This document shows, in pieces, positions 1 through 8,628 of a stretch of 64,000 bases of DNA (the stretch's first letter is position 1; every line of letters begins with the position of its first letter). Origin of the DNA: Thalassotalea psychrophila (lineage in GTDB: Bacteria > Pseudomonadota > Gammaproteobacteria > Enterobacterales > Alteromonadaceae); assembly GCF_031583595.1 (NCBI RefSeq), contig NZ_CP134145.1, forward strand, positions 372,001-436,000, in the 5' to 3' direction. The translations under genes and the position numbers were made by a program. A model generated the notes under the pieces. The model did not search any database, was not told the origin of the DNA, and saw only the letters and a list, made by a program, of their open reading frames with translations.

Positions 1-1
1 T

Positions 2-985
2 GATGGCAATAGCAAACCTAGACTTAAGAGGTTTTTGTCGGAAGTTCAAAATACAATACCAGCTCAAACAATATGGAAATACAATGAAGTAGGAAGTAGT
101 GACTCTGCGAAAAAGCATTTAACTGCTATGTTCAAGGATCGGGATTTGCCTTTTGCAACTCCAAAACCTTTGGGGTTAATAGAAAAAATATTAACTGTGA
201 TTGGTAACAAAGATATTACAATTTTAGACTCATTTGCTGGTTCGGGCACAACAGGCCATGCAGTCATAGCAGCAAATAAGAAAGATAAAGGAAATCGTAA
301 ATTTATTTTATTAGAGTGCGAAGACTATGCAAACGATCTTACGGCAGAGAGAATTCGTCGTTCAATAAACGGGTACTCTTTTAAAGGAACCTATAAAGAA
401 GAGTTTTTGAAAGAAAAAATATCTTGGAGATCTTTATCTAAGAAGTTTCAACAGCTACTGGAAAAAGTTGATCATATTGAAAATGAGCAATTGGTAAATT
501 TCGATAAAATCAAAAAAGAAATAAAAGATAATTTTATAACCGTAACTGGCGAACGAAAAGAAGAAAATACTATGGCTGGTTTAGGGGGCAGCTTCACATA
601 TTGTACCCTAGGCGACCCTATTCAAGTTGAAAGCTTATTAACCGGTAAAGGCATGCCTAGCTTCGAATCGCTTGCGAAATACGTTTTTTATACCGTTACA
701 GGATGTTCAATCGATAAGGTTGCCAAAGCTTCAGTCGATGGTCTAATTGGAGAAACAAATTCATACCGTATTCACTTGTTTTATAAACCTGAAGTTAACT
801 GGTTACGATCAAATGAAGCTGCATTAAATAATGAAAAAGTGGAAGCAATAAAAGCAAGTCGAACTAAAGGTAAACGTACTATAGTCTTTGCCGTTGCGAA
901 ATTTATGAGCCAAAAAGAGTTGACCAAAAATCGTATAGAATTTTGCCAGTTACCTTATGCTGTGCACAAGATTATGGGGAATTAA
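2..985 (+). CDS. mod: Type III restriction-modification DNA methyltransferase (Mod), C-terminal part
   Basis: Partial gene, cut by the left window edge; the reading frame is open from base 2, so the apparent TTG start at 35 is not the real start. Mod methylates the recognition site and gives the type III complex its specificity. The SAM-binding motif is seen as DSFAGSGTTGHAV near the start of the visible part. Placing this motif C-terminally, after a DPPY motif that must lie off-window, is the beta-class order typical of Mod. The C-terminal 200 residues carry no motif I recognise. The stop at 983-985 is only 2 bases before the res start, so the two genes form one operon. No simple-sequence repeat of the kind that makes some mod genes phase-variable is seen in the visible part. 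Confidence 0.88.
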   Translation, partial: DGNSKPRLKRFLSEVQNTIPAQTIWKYNEVGSSDSAKKHLTAMFKDRDLPFATPKPLGLIEKILTVIGNKDITILDSFAGSGTTGHAVIAANKKDKGNRKFILLECEDYANDLTAERIRRSINGYSFKGTYKEEFLKEKISWRSLSKKFQQLLEKVDHIENEQLVNFDKIKKEIKDNFITVTGERKEENTMAGLGGSFTYCTLGDPIQVESLLTGKGMPSFESLAKYVFYTVTGCSIDKVAKASVDGLIGETNSYRIHLFYKPEVNWLRSNEAALNNEKVEAIKASRTKGKRTIVFAVAKFMSQKELTKNRIEFCQLPYAVHKIMGN

Positions 986-987
986 TT

Positions 988-3624
988 ATGGAATTGAAGC
1001 ATTACCAAGAAGGTGTATTATTAAAACTTGAAGAATATTTAACTGTGCTTGATGACACTCAAACACAAGCTGAACTTTTTGTTCAATTTCAAAAACAACA
1101 AGGAAGAGAAGCAATAATTGGTAATTACTGTGCTGATACATGGGGAGTATTAAATCAAAATAGATCATTACCTTACTTGCAAGATAAACAAGGTAACAAA
1201 ATCGTTTCACCTTACTTGTCTAGGTATGACGGCTTAGACCGAAGTATTCCTAACGTATGTTACCGGGTACCCACTGGTGGAGGTAAAACTTTATTAGCTG
1301 CAGCAAGTTTAGAGCGAATTCAAACGGATTATTTTAAACAACAAACTGGTTTAGTTCTCTGGGTGGTTCCTTCGGATTCTATCTATCGACAAACATGGAA
1401 GCAACTAGCTAATAGGGAACACCCTTATCGTCAAATGCTTGAACGAGCATCTGGAGGTCGTGTAAAGCTTTTAGAGAAAAATGATTCCTTTACAAAACAA
1501 GATGTAGATCAACAACTTTGTGTGATGATGCTAATGCTTCAGTCTTCGGCAAGAAAATCGAAAGATACATTGAGAATGTTTAGGGATAGTGGCCGATTTA
1601 CGTCATTTTTCCCTATTGAAGATGATGTTTCAAAGAATGAAGAACTGCTAAACCAAGTAAAAAACCTAGATACGAATGATTTATTTGAAGAAGGTTTGTT
1701 TGGTAGTTCAACTTCAATCAAAATGAGTTTAGGGAATGTCTTAAGACTTGCACGTCCTACAATTGTTATTGATGAGGGGCACAAGGCATATAGTGATACA
1801 GCAAGAGAAACCCTGTGTGGTTTTAATCCTAAGTTTATTCTGGAGTTATCTGCTACACCAAACTCTAAAGGAAAGCATCAATCAAATGTTCTTGTAAATG
1901 TTCCCGGCAAAGATTTGAAAGATGAACAAATGATCAAACTTCCAATAAATGTCATCAATGAAGATGGTGCGGATTGGAAGCACACTCTAACAGTTGCTCA
2001 TACTAAACTTAATAGTTTGCAAAACGATTCCAACCTCTTGCTAAATGAACAAGGTCGCTATATAAGGCCCATTATGCTCATAAGGGTTGAAAGAACAGGC
2101 AAAGATCAACGTGATTCATCTTTTGTGCATACAGAAGACGTCAGAGAGTATTTAATTCAAAATTTAGGTGTGACAGAAGATTCTATTAGGGAAAAAACTG
2201 CTAATGCTGACGAATTAGGCGACGAAGACTTGTTAAGTGATTTGTCTCCGGTACGTTATATCATCACCAAAGATGCGTTAAAAGAGGGCTGGGATTGTCC
2301 TTTTGCTTATGTTTTAACGATTCTCTCCAAAATGACAGCTCAAACAGCACTAACCCAAATGATAGGTCGTGTTTTAAGGCAACCAGATGCAAAAATCACA
2401 GGTATTCAATCGCTTGATGAGTGTTATGTTTACACTTTTGATCAAGATGTTAATGATGCTGTTGATGGTGTTCGCAAAGGATTAGAAGAGGAAGGATTAG
2501 GGGATTTAGCTGGATTTGTACATGGCGCTAATGATAATGGAGAATCTAAAGTAGAGTCGAAAGTAGAGAAAATTAAGATTAGACCGCGTTTCAATAATGG
2601 ACAAAAGATTTTGCTCCCTAAAATCTTTCACCGAGACGTAGCTGCGACAGAAGGGTATCGTAATTTTGATTATGAACGTGATATTTTAGGCATTCTTGAA
2701 TGGGATGAATTTGATTATGATAATGTGGCAAATTTTCACCTGATTGAAGATAGATTACATCGAACAATAGCTCGTATTAGCTACAAGAAAAATGGTGAAG
2801 AAGATCAACTCGGTTTAGAACTTACTCAGGAAGAGCTTGAAGATATTGCTGGAGAATGGCTTGACGAGCCATTTTTGGTGCGACAACTCATGGAAGTGAT
2901 TCCAAACCCTTGGCAATGTATGAGAATCTTAGAAAGTACTTTGAGCGGCCTGAGGGCAGCTGGCGTTTCAGAAGAGCAATTATATGTTGGAAGATTAGAG
3001 CTTCTTAAAGATATGAAGAAAAATCTTAGAGCGCAGCTCATGGAACGAAGTGAGAAAGTCTTTTTAGAAAAGCTAAAAATTGGTGAACTATCCTTAAGGC
3101 TGGTAGCGCCATTAGAATCTGATTTGAACTGGGAGCTTGCACAAGAAGTTGATGTTCAAGTGTACGAAGATGATCGATTGCTGAAGCGTAAAAATGGTGA
3201 ACCTCTTGAAAGGAGCTTATATGAAAAAGTATATGAGCGCGGCGTTAACAATTTGGAAAAACAAACCGCTTTGTATCTAGATGGTAAAGAGACTGTCTAC
3301 TGGTGGCATCGAATTGCTGTAAATCAAAGAGACTATAGCATCCAAGGTTGGCAAAAAAATAAAGTATATCCGGACTTGTTGGTTTGTTTAGAAAAAGAAA
3401 CAAAAGGGAAATTAAGCTTTTCATTATTAGAAACTAAAGGTGATCACCTTAAAGGCAATAATGATACAGAATATAAGAAACGACTATTTAATTTACTAAC
3501 TGAACACATTGAAAATGCGATAAGTGTTGGAGAGCTTGAACTTGAAATGGCAGCAGGCGGCATGAGCTTTAAAATGTTGCTAGAGGATGATTGGAAACAA
3601 GAAATTCAAGAGTTCGGTATTTAA
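988..3624 (+). CDS. res: Type III restriction enzyme Res subunit (helicase-nuclease)
   Basis: An 878-residue ATP-dependent translocase/endonuclease that acts with Mod to cut unmethylated foreign DNA. Superfamily 2 helicase motifs are seen in order: Walker A VPTGGGKT (about 94-101), DEGH (262-265), SAT (288-290) and QMIGRVLRQP (about 457-466). A PD-(D/E)xK nuclease core lies at the C-terminus, with YPD at about 794-796 and ETK at 815-817. The frame is open further upstream, but the ATG at 988 follows a GGGGA ribosome-binding site and begins MELKHYQEG, so I chose it. All key motifs are present, so the enzyme looks intact. It lies 2 bases after mod. A weak hairpin follows. Confidence 0.93.
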   Translation: MELKHYQEGVLLKLEEYLTVLDDTQTQAELFVQFQKQQGREAIIGNYCADTWGVLNQNRSLPYLQDKQGNKIVSPYLSRYDGLDRSIPNVCYRVPTGGGKTLLAAASLERIQTDYFKQQTGLVLWVVPSDSIYRQTWKQLANREHPYRQMLERASGGRVKLLEKNDSFTKQDVDQQLCVMMLMLQSSARKSKDTLRMFRDSGRFTSFFPIEDDVSKNEELLNQVKNLDTNDLFEEGLFGSSTSIKMSLGNVLRLARPTIVIDEGHKAYSDTARETLCGFNPKFILELSATPNSKGKHQSNVLVNVPGKDLKDEQMIKLPINVINEDGADWKHTLTVAHTKLNSLQNDSNLLLNEQGRYIRPIMLIRVERTGKDQRDSSFVHTEDVREYLIQNLGVTEDSIREKTANADELGDEDLLSDLSPVRYIITKDALKEGWDCPFAYVLTILSKMTAQTALTQMIGRVLRQPDAKITGIQSLDECYVYTFDQDVNDAVDGVRKGLEEEGLGDLAGFVHGANDNGESKVESKVEKIKIRPRFNNGQKILLPKIFHRDVAATEGYRNFDYERDILGILEWDEFDYDNVANFHLIEDRLHRTIARISYKKNGEEDQLGLELTQEELEDIAGEWLDEPFLVRQLMEVIPNPWQCMRILESTLSGLRAAGVSEEQLYVGRLELLKDMKKNLRAQLMERSEKVFLEKLKIGELSLRLVAPLESDLNWELAQEVDVQVYEDDRLLKRKNGEPLERSLYEKVYERGVNNLEKQTALYLDGKETVYWWHRIAVNQRDYSIQGWQKNKVYPDLLVCLEKETKGKLSFSLLETKGDHLKGNNDTEYKKRLFNLLTEHIENAISVGELELEMAAGGMSFKMLLEDDWKQEIQEFGI

Positions 3625-3657
3625 TAAGTCCTAGAAAAATTTAGTTAACTGAAACGC

Positions 3658-3682
3658 AGTGGTCACATAAAAAGTGGCCACT
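3658..3682 (+). terminator. Possible terminator of mod-res
   Basis: A 9-bp hairpin (AGTGGTCAC / GTGGCCACT, 7-base loop, one G-T pair) lies 34 bases after the res stop. It has no clear T run, so intrinsic termination is uncertain. Confidence 0.4.
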
Positions 3683-4050
3683 TATCATTCAAACCTTATA
3701 CTTAGTTATTCAGTATTGAGTGCCTCTTAAGTATAAGAATGGTATCAACTTTAATGGTTTAGCTGTTCAAAAAACTTCCTCAGAATATTTTTTCTTACCT
3801 TTGAATTGACATATTTGAACTCATCTCATTTTAACTTCATGCTCCAAATCGCACAAAAATGCACAAAAATGCAACGTTTGGTCACGTTTTTAGCCCTTAA
3901 AAAGTTTTTTTCCTTACACTTGTCGGCTTAAATTCTGTATAACTCTAGTAAGTCAGTCTTGACTTATCTAATGTAATCAATGGCTTATGTTTGTTTTTGT
4001 GTATTTTTTAACTATATTTATGTTCATGTGGTTCTCTTAAGGCATATTTG
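3683..4050. other. Intergenic stretch without a recognisable gene
   Basis: AT-rich spacer between the restriction locus and the HNH-like gene. The only structure noticed is a short direct repeat, GCACAAAAAT twice in a row near 3852-3872. The ribosome-binding AAGG of the next gene is at 4039-4042. No RNA gene or complete promoter pair was recognised. Confidence 0.5.
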
Positions 4051-5304
4051 ATGGAAAGTTTAGATCTCGAAGGGCAAATTTTTGGGGAGTTAACTGTAAT
4101 TTGCCGAGCAGGATCTATCGATGGTAGAAGTGCTTGGCGATGCTCATGTAGTTGCGGAAAAGAAAAGATTATTATCGGTAAGAACCTTAAATCCGGAAAT
4201 TCGAAAACATGTGGAGATTGTAATCCGCTAAACATCGGCGATAAAAAGGGAAGGTTAACCGTCGCTTCTGACTCATTCAGATTTGAAGGGGCTACATATA
4301 TTGATTGTATTTGTGATTGTGGCATCAAGAAAAGTTATTTACTGGGTAATATCAAGAGTGGGCATACTAAGAGTTGCGGATGCCTTAAAAATACACACCC
4401 AGTTAATTGGAACGATCTTACAGGCAACGTATATGGTTTATTAACGGTTTTAGCGCCAAGTGCATCTAGAGTTACAGAAGGGGGGCATATAAAGGCTAGA
4501 TTTTCTTGTGAGTGCGTTTGTGGCAAGAAGTTAATCGTGGATGCCGAGAAGCTCGTCACAGGACGTACACAAAGTTGTGGTTGTAAAGTTTTCAACCCAG
4601 AGTCGGCATACCGTAAATTGTATGGTGATTATAAATCTCAAGCCAAAAGAAATAATAACGAATTCGAGTTGAGCTATGAAGAGTTCATTTCAATCATACA
4701 GAAAAAGTGCATTTATTGTGGTGTGCAGCCGTTGCAAGTAGCTAAAGGATGGCATCAAGGTAATCAAGAGCTTTTATATAACGGAATCGATAGAGTAGAT
4801 AACAATAAGGGGTATACTATCCTTAATTCTGCACCTTCGTGTTTCTGTTGTAATCAGATGAAAAGTGACCAAAAGCTAGAGTGCTTTATAAAACAAATAG
4901 GAAGAATAATCGAGAATGGCAATTTAAATGAAATGGAGTTTGTAGTAAATGATTTTGAAAATAATCAACCTGTTGTCAGTATGACTTTATGGCGTTATAA
5001 AAGAAATGCTAAAGAACGAGGAATAGAGTTCAATTTATTAGAGTCATTATTTAAGCGACTGATTTCATCTCGTTGTTATTATTGTAATACGGTGCCAAGC
5101 CAAGTTAGAAGGCACGTAAAAAAGGGCATGGCTATCAAGATAAACGGTATAGACAGAATTAATAATAACCTAGGTTACACAGAACAAAACAGTGTTCCTT
5201 GCTGTAAGACTTGTAATCGGATGAAGTCTGACATGAGTCTTAAGGGGTTTTATAAACACTTACACACAATACAAAAATATTATATTGATAAATTGAAATA
5301 TTAA
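4051..5304 (+). CDS. Multi-repeat zinc-knuckle / tandem HNH-like endonuclease protein
   Basis: A 417-residue protein of modular build. Three N-terminal repeats (about 11-58, 67-111, 128-178) share the pattern GxLTV...CxCxCG...L.SG.T.SCGC, which resembles the cysteine-rich repeats found in phage HNH and AP2-type proteins. Two copies of an HNH-like module follow (about 192-275 and 315-397). Each begins with a basic helix (YKxxAKxxxxEF), then a CxYC pair, a GIDRxxNNxGY core and a second cysteine cluster ending NxMKSD. The domain calls rest on motifs only. It is probably a DNA-binding or nicking enzyme of mobile-element origin, or a defence nuclease. A TTG at 4048 is an alternative start, but ATG 4051 has AAGG at good spacing. 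It converges with, and overlaps by 4 bases, the RelE-like gene. Confidence 0.75.
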   Translation: MESLDLEGQIFGELTVICRAGSIDGRSAWRCSCSCGKEKIIIGKNLKSGNSKTCGDCNPLNIGDKKGRLTVASDSFRFEGATYIDCICDCGIKKSYLLGNIKSGHTKSCGCLKNTHPVNWNDLTGNVYGLLTVLAPSASRVTEGGHIKARFSCECVCGKKLIVDAEKLVTGRTQSCGCKVFNPESAYRKLYGDYKSQAKRNNNEFELSYEEFISIIQKKCIYCGVQPLQVAKGWHQGNQELLYNGIDRVDNNKGYTILNSAPSCFCCNQMKSDQKLECFIKQIGRIIENGNLNEMEFVVNDFENNQPVVSMTLWRYKRNAKERGIEFNLLESLFKRLISSRCYYCNTVPSQVRRHVKKGMAIKINGIDRINNNLGYTEQNSVPCCKTCNRMKSDMSLKGFYKHLHTIQKYYIDKLKY

Positions 5305-5789
5305 GACAGAGATTTTACTATTTCTATTGCGGAATAATTAGCATACCTTGAGGATACTAGTACTCTTTTTCTTGGCTTGAATAAGGACACTAGTAATGCC
5401 CAAAGATTTTGTTTCTTTTTGGGGATATGAGGCTCTTTAGTGACTCTAGAATAGAAAACTTTAGGTTTATTATAAATAGGCTTAGGCTCTGCCAACTCAC
5501 AATGAGAAGTATTGAACGATCTTGCAAAGTTATAAGCATCAGCGTGGTTACCTACAAATAAAAGCTCAATTAAAGATTTATTTGCATTCCTAAAAAATAT
5601 CACCCTAATGCCTTTAGATAACCTGCATGATTCCAAATCTTTATTAGACTTTAATCTTTCTACATTAAGACCTTTTGGGGGAGGGTTATGTTCCAATAAA
5701 GTAAGTGATTTCCATATGTGGTTCGAGGATTTGTTATCCACTTTTGAAACAGCTTTTAAAAATCGTTTTCCTATAATGAAGCGATACAA
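5301..5789 (-). CDS. RelE/ParE-fold toxin-like protein with a C-terminal extension
   Basis: A 162-residue protein. Residues 1-92 look like the RelE superfamily: an N-terminal RFIIGKRFLKAVSKV helix, then RLSKGIRVIFFRN, ELLFVGNHADAYNFA at the end of the fold. The same ending occurs in RelE-like domains fused to UvrD-type helicases (family knowledge). The last 70 residues are basic and unlike known toxins. No antitoxin gene is adjacent: the 250 bases upstream hold no ORF on this strand. The start is TTG, chosen because a GGGGA ribosome-binding site precedes it by about 7 bases. It may be an mRNA interferase, a degraded toxin or a nucleic-acid-binding domain, and which of these cannot be told from sequence. 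Confidence 0.6.
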   Translation of the reverse strand: MYRFIIGKRFLKAVSKVDNKSSNHIWKSLTLLEHNPPPKGLNVERLKSNKDLESCRLSKGIRVIFFRNANKSLIELLFVGNHADAYNFARSFNTSHCELAEPKPIYNKPKVFYSRVTKEPHIPKKKQNLWALLVSLFKPRKRVLVSSRYANYSAIEIVKSLS

Positions 5790-6041
5790 GTGATATCCCC
5801 ATAAAAATCACAAAGTTCATAAAAGCGTAGATTAATATTACAAAAGTACAAATATGTTGCTCAAAAATCGAACGTGTAATAATGATTTTAAACATAAGTT
5901 CAAGAGGTAAATTCATAAAATAAACAGAAAAATACGGATTTCACTGTATTTTTTTCTTTTTTTATCATTAAAGTTAATTGTGGCCTTTGATTAGCGACTC
6001 TGTTTCTCAAAGATGTTCAACCCTCTGAATGGAGAAAATTT

Positions 6042-6671
6042 ATGGGTGCCACAAACATTATTGCAAATACATACAACCGGACAATCTTAGCATCAACCAT
6101 TAGAAAGAAAATCACCTCTTATGGAGAAGAAGCTCCTACATTAACTTTTCCTTCCACCAATACCGGGTTAGAGGAAACTATACTCACCAACTTCAATCGT
6201 ATATTTGAGGAGTCATATCTCCTTGTTGTAGAAAGTGACTTCTTTAATGATGAATCAGATTTTAAGTACTTTCAAAAGGAGCAACTTGCACAGGCAATTT
6301 GTAGGCGAATGCTACAAGTTGAAAGTAGGAAGCTGCCTTTGAAGAAAGTAGTTAAAATATCAAAGAATATTACATCAATGCTATATGCACCCAGAGCCGC
6401 TAATGATGAATATACGAGTAGGGCAGAAAATCAAGACTTTAGTAGTTTAGAATCTAGTCTATTTAACCAAGAAAAAGTGCTTTACGCTTTACATTGCAAC
6501 ATTGACAAGCTGGCGTATACAATATTTCAAACGAATGAGTATTTTGATGATATTGACTGTGAAAGATATGATGTCATGGTTGAACATTACAACCATCTGT
6601 TACGACAATATGAAGACGGAATAAACAAAGCAAATGAATTGTCGGCTTCGCTTCAAAAATGTGGCTATTAA
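6042..6671 (+). CDS. Hypothetical protein of the island
   Basis: A 209-residue soluble protein I do not recognise. It has no signal peptide, membrane segment, cysteine cluster or nucleotide-binding motif. The composition is acidic and helix-rich; residues 145-205 (LHCNIDKLAYTIFQ onward) look like a helical or coiled-coil tail. The ATG follows TGGAG at usual spacing, and codon use matches its neighbours, so the gene is probably real. It stands alone on the plus strand between the RelE-like gene and a 370-base spacer, among island genes of likely defence or mobile character. Confidence 0.6.
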   Translation: MGATNIIANTYNRTILASTIRKKITSYGEEAPTLTFPSTNTGLEETILTNFNRIFEESYLLVVESDFFNDESDFKYFQKEQLAQAICRRMLQVESRKLPLKKVVKISKNITSMLYAPRAANDEYTSRAENQDFSSLESSLFNQEKVLYALHCNIDKLAYTIFQTNEYFDDIDCERYDVMVEHYNHLLRQYEDGINKANELSASLQKCGY

Positions 6672-7044
6672 TTATTTTGTGAACAAAAACCGTAAATTTG
6701 GAACAAAAATTAACAGCGAATATGTAAAAAATAACTTTCCAGAAGCAAGTGTGAAGCTCTATAAATAAGAGCTTCACTTATAAAGTAAAGGTACAAACCG
6801 CCATCAATAATAAAGTCTCTTCTGAAAAAGAATTCAAGCTCATTTACTAATGAATATATTTGTCTAATTTTGGAGGTTTTAGTTTTATATTATTCTTTTA
6901 ATAAAAAATCAAAAGAATTTACTCTGCTATCTTGTTGATATTTGGTCAATAAAGTAAGCTATCATATTCTTTTGATCTGGTTGGAATTCGAATCTTACCT
7001 CCTCAAAACCATTTGTCTTCTAATAAATGTGCAAGGATAGTTAA
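6672..7044. other. AT-rich spacer with a hairpin and an inverted repeat
   Basis: It holds a perfect 10-bp hairpin at 6751-6777 (GTGAAGCTCT / AGAGCTTCAC), which could terminate the preceding gene. It also holds an 11-base inverted repeat, ATCAAAAGAAT near 6908 and ATTCTTTTGAT near 6966, upstream of the next gene. The second pair could be an operator, but nothing else supports that. Confidence 0.4.
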
Positions 7045-7617
7045 TTGATTCTTTATAAGTATCGCGGTATTCAAAATTTTAGATTCTTTGTGGATATAGT
7101 TCTTAAAAATAGACTGTATGCTGCGCCCTATTTTGACCTTAATGACCCTATGGAAGGGCGCTACTTATACCCGCCGGGGTCAAGTGGCTTGGATGAAGAT
7201 ATTCAGAGAATTATCAAAGGTGAAAAAGAAAAAATAAAGGTATGCTCATTATCTAAAGACCCTGAAAATGAACTGATGTGGTCACATTATTCTGAAGGCC
7301 ATCGCGGGGTAGCAATAGGGGTAAAGATTGATAGCTTAAAATATAAAGTTCGGCCAATAGAGTACGATGGTTTACACAAGTTAGGTATGCACAACATGCA
7401 TTCTGATGCAGCTATTGATATTTTGTCACATAAGCTTGATGTATGGGGCTATGAAAAAGAAGTAAGAGTATTTTCTAAAGGTAATAAAACTACGATAGAT
7501 GTAGAAGTAAAAGAAGTTATTTTTGGCCGTAGTACCAGTAATCAAGACAAAGGATTTATCAAAGACTTAGTATCAAAAGTTAATCCAAATATAGAGTTTC
7601 GTAATGCATTTAGCTAA
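7045..7617 (+). CDS. DUF2971 family protein
   Basis: A 190-residue protein matching the DUF2971 pattern: LYKYRG at the N-terminus, LYAAPYFDLNDPMEG near 30, VCSLSKDPENELMWSHYSEGHRGVAIG in the middle and WGYEKEVRVF near the C-terminus. The biochemical role of the family is not established; members are common in accessory regions next to phage-defence and mobile genes. The start is TTG with AAGGATAG ahead at good spacing; no in-frame ATG lies nearby. It is followed by a membrane-protein gene 109 bases downstream on the same strand, which has its own ribosome-binding site. Confidence 0.8.
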   Translation: MILYKYRGIQNFRFFVDIVLKNRLYAAPYFDLNDPMEGRYLYPPGSSGLDEDIQRIIKGEKEKIKVCSLSKDPENELMWSHYSEGHRGVAIGVKIDSLKYKVRPIEYDGLHKLGMHNMHSDAAIDILSHKLDVWGYEKEVRVFSKGNKTTIDVEVKEVIFGRSTSNQDKGFIKDLVSKVNPNIEFRNAFS

Positions 7618-7726
7618 AACATTAAGTGTGTAATATATCAAGGTCATCAAATGATAGACACATGAATGTTTGTGTATTAGTAGTTTAGCTATTTAAAAAA
7701 GTTTTAATATTTAAAAGGGAAAAATA

Positions 7727-8407
7727 ATGCTCGACTATATTTGGTCAACAAAGCAGCCAGGTCTAACTGTACTAACAGAAGATGAATACCGCGAAGAACT
7801 TAAATGTGATGATCCCGAAATAGCCGAGCGCGCATTTAACAAAGCTTGGGAGGCGAGGAATTTTGAAATTGAAATGTACTGGAAGAGAGCGACATATTTT
7901 TGGGCTTTCATTGCTAGTACATTTGTAGGATATTTTGCCTTGGTAGGTTCTGACAATTATCAGAAGCATGATAATTACGCGCATGTTGATGTTTACATAA
8001 TCATTTGTATTGGCTTTGTACTTTCCTACGCATGGCTTTTAACTAATATTGGTAGCAAGTCGTGGCAAAGGCATTGGGAAGTTCATGTTGATTTACTTGA
8101 AGATAAATTCACGGGGCCTTTATACAAAATTGTTCACCCTAAAGAAACATATTCTGTATCAAAAATTAACGAAATAGTTAGTGCAGTATTCACTGCCGTC
8201 TGGTTATTACTTGGATTTAAATATTTGGCTGAACAAAATCTCTTAAATGTTTATTCTTCATTGAATAATATTAATTGGTTTGTAGTTGTCACATCTGTCT
8301 TATCTGTCTTAGCTGTTGTTTCTATGACAAAAGGTCACGGACGAGGAAAGTTTAGTGATAGAGTAGTTAAAATGCATAAAAGAAATGTAGTTTACGCGAG
8401 TGGATAG
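7727..8407 (+). CDS. Four-helix membrane protein, RipA-like
   Basis: A 226-residue inner-membrane protein with four predicted transmembrane segments in two pairs (about 57-73, 88-107, 148-166, 183-200). A soluble N-terminal 50 residues precede them and a basic tail follows. The conserved stretch after helix 2, with GSKSWQRHWEVHVDLLED and TGPLYK, resembles proteins annotated as RipA-family octameric membrane proteins; this assignment is from memory of the family. Proteins of this build, like SLATT proteins, are often partners of nucleotide-signalling or toxin genes, but no such catalytic partner was identified here. AAGGGA precedes the ATG. Confidence 0.65.
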   Translation: MLDYIWSTKQPGLTVLTEDEYREELKCDDPEIAERAFNKAWEARNFEIEMYWKRATYFWAFIASTFVGYFALVGSDNYQKHDNYAHVDVYIIICIGFVLSYAWLLTNIGSKSWQRHWEVHVDLLEDKFTGPLYKIVHPKETYSVSKINEIVSAVFTAVWLLLGFKYLAEQNLLNVYSSLNNINWFVVVTSVLSVLAVVSMTKGHGRGKFSDRVVKMHKRNVVYASG

Positions 8408-8522
8408 ATAAGCAATTTAATTATTCTTCCTCAAATGTACAGTCGAAATTCTATTTGCTTCTTTGAAGACAAAGTTTTGATACTAAAACTAATCCGTATA
8501 TAACACTTATCATCGCTGATTC

Positions 8523-8628
8523 AGTGCGACGCTTTGCAAAAAGGACAAAATTTTGAGGTACGTGCATAGCCAACTGTATTTTTATGCTTGACCTCTTACG
8601 TGCTTTGTTGGACATTTTGCAACGCACT
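8523..8628. repeat. Imperfect 106-base palindrome overlapping the end of the ART-like gene
   Basis: The outer arms start AGTGCG and end CGCACT. Inside are matched TTGCAAAA/TTTTGCAA, GGAC/GTCC, GAGGT/ACCTC and GCATA/TATGC blocks separated by mismatches. It covers the last 11 codons of the ART-like gene on the minus strand. It may act as a terminator or an mRNA-stability structure, or be a remnant recombination site. Confidence 0.55.

Noticed and set aside
5608..5916. Short frames on both strands as an antitoxin for the RelE-like gene
   Set aside because: They overlap the RelE-like gene or read out of it in other frames, have no antitoxin-like sequence and no good ribosome-binding site.
8523..8628. 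Integron attC site
   Set aside because: It has a GTCCAAC-like core, but the matching GTTRRRY core is imperfect (GTTGGCT) and no integron integrase or other cassette-like gene is visible.
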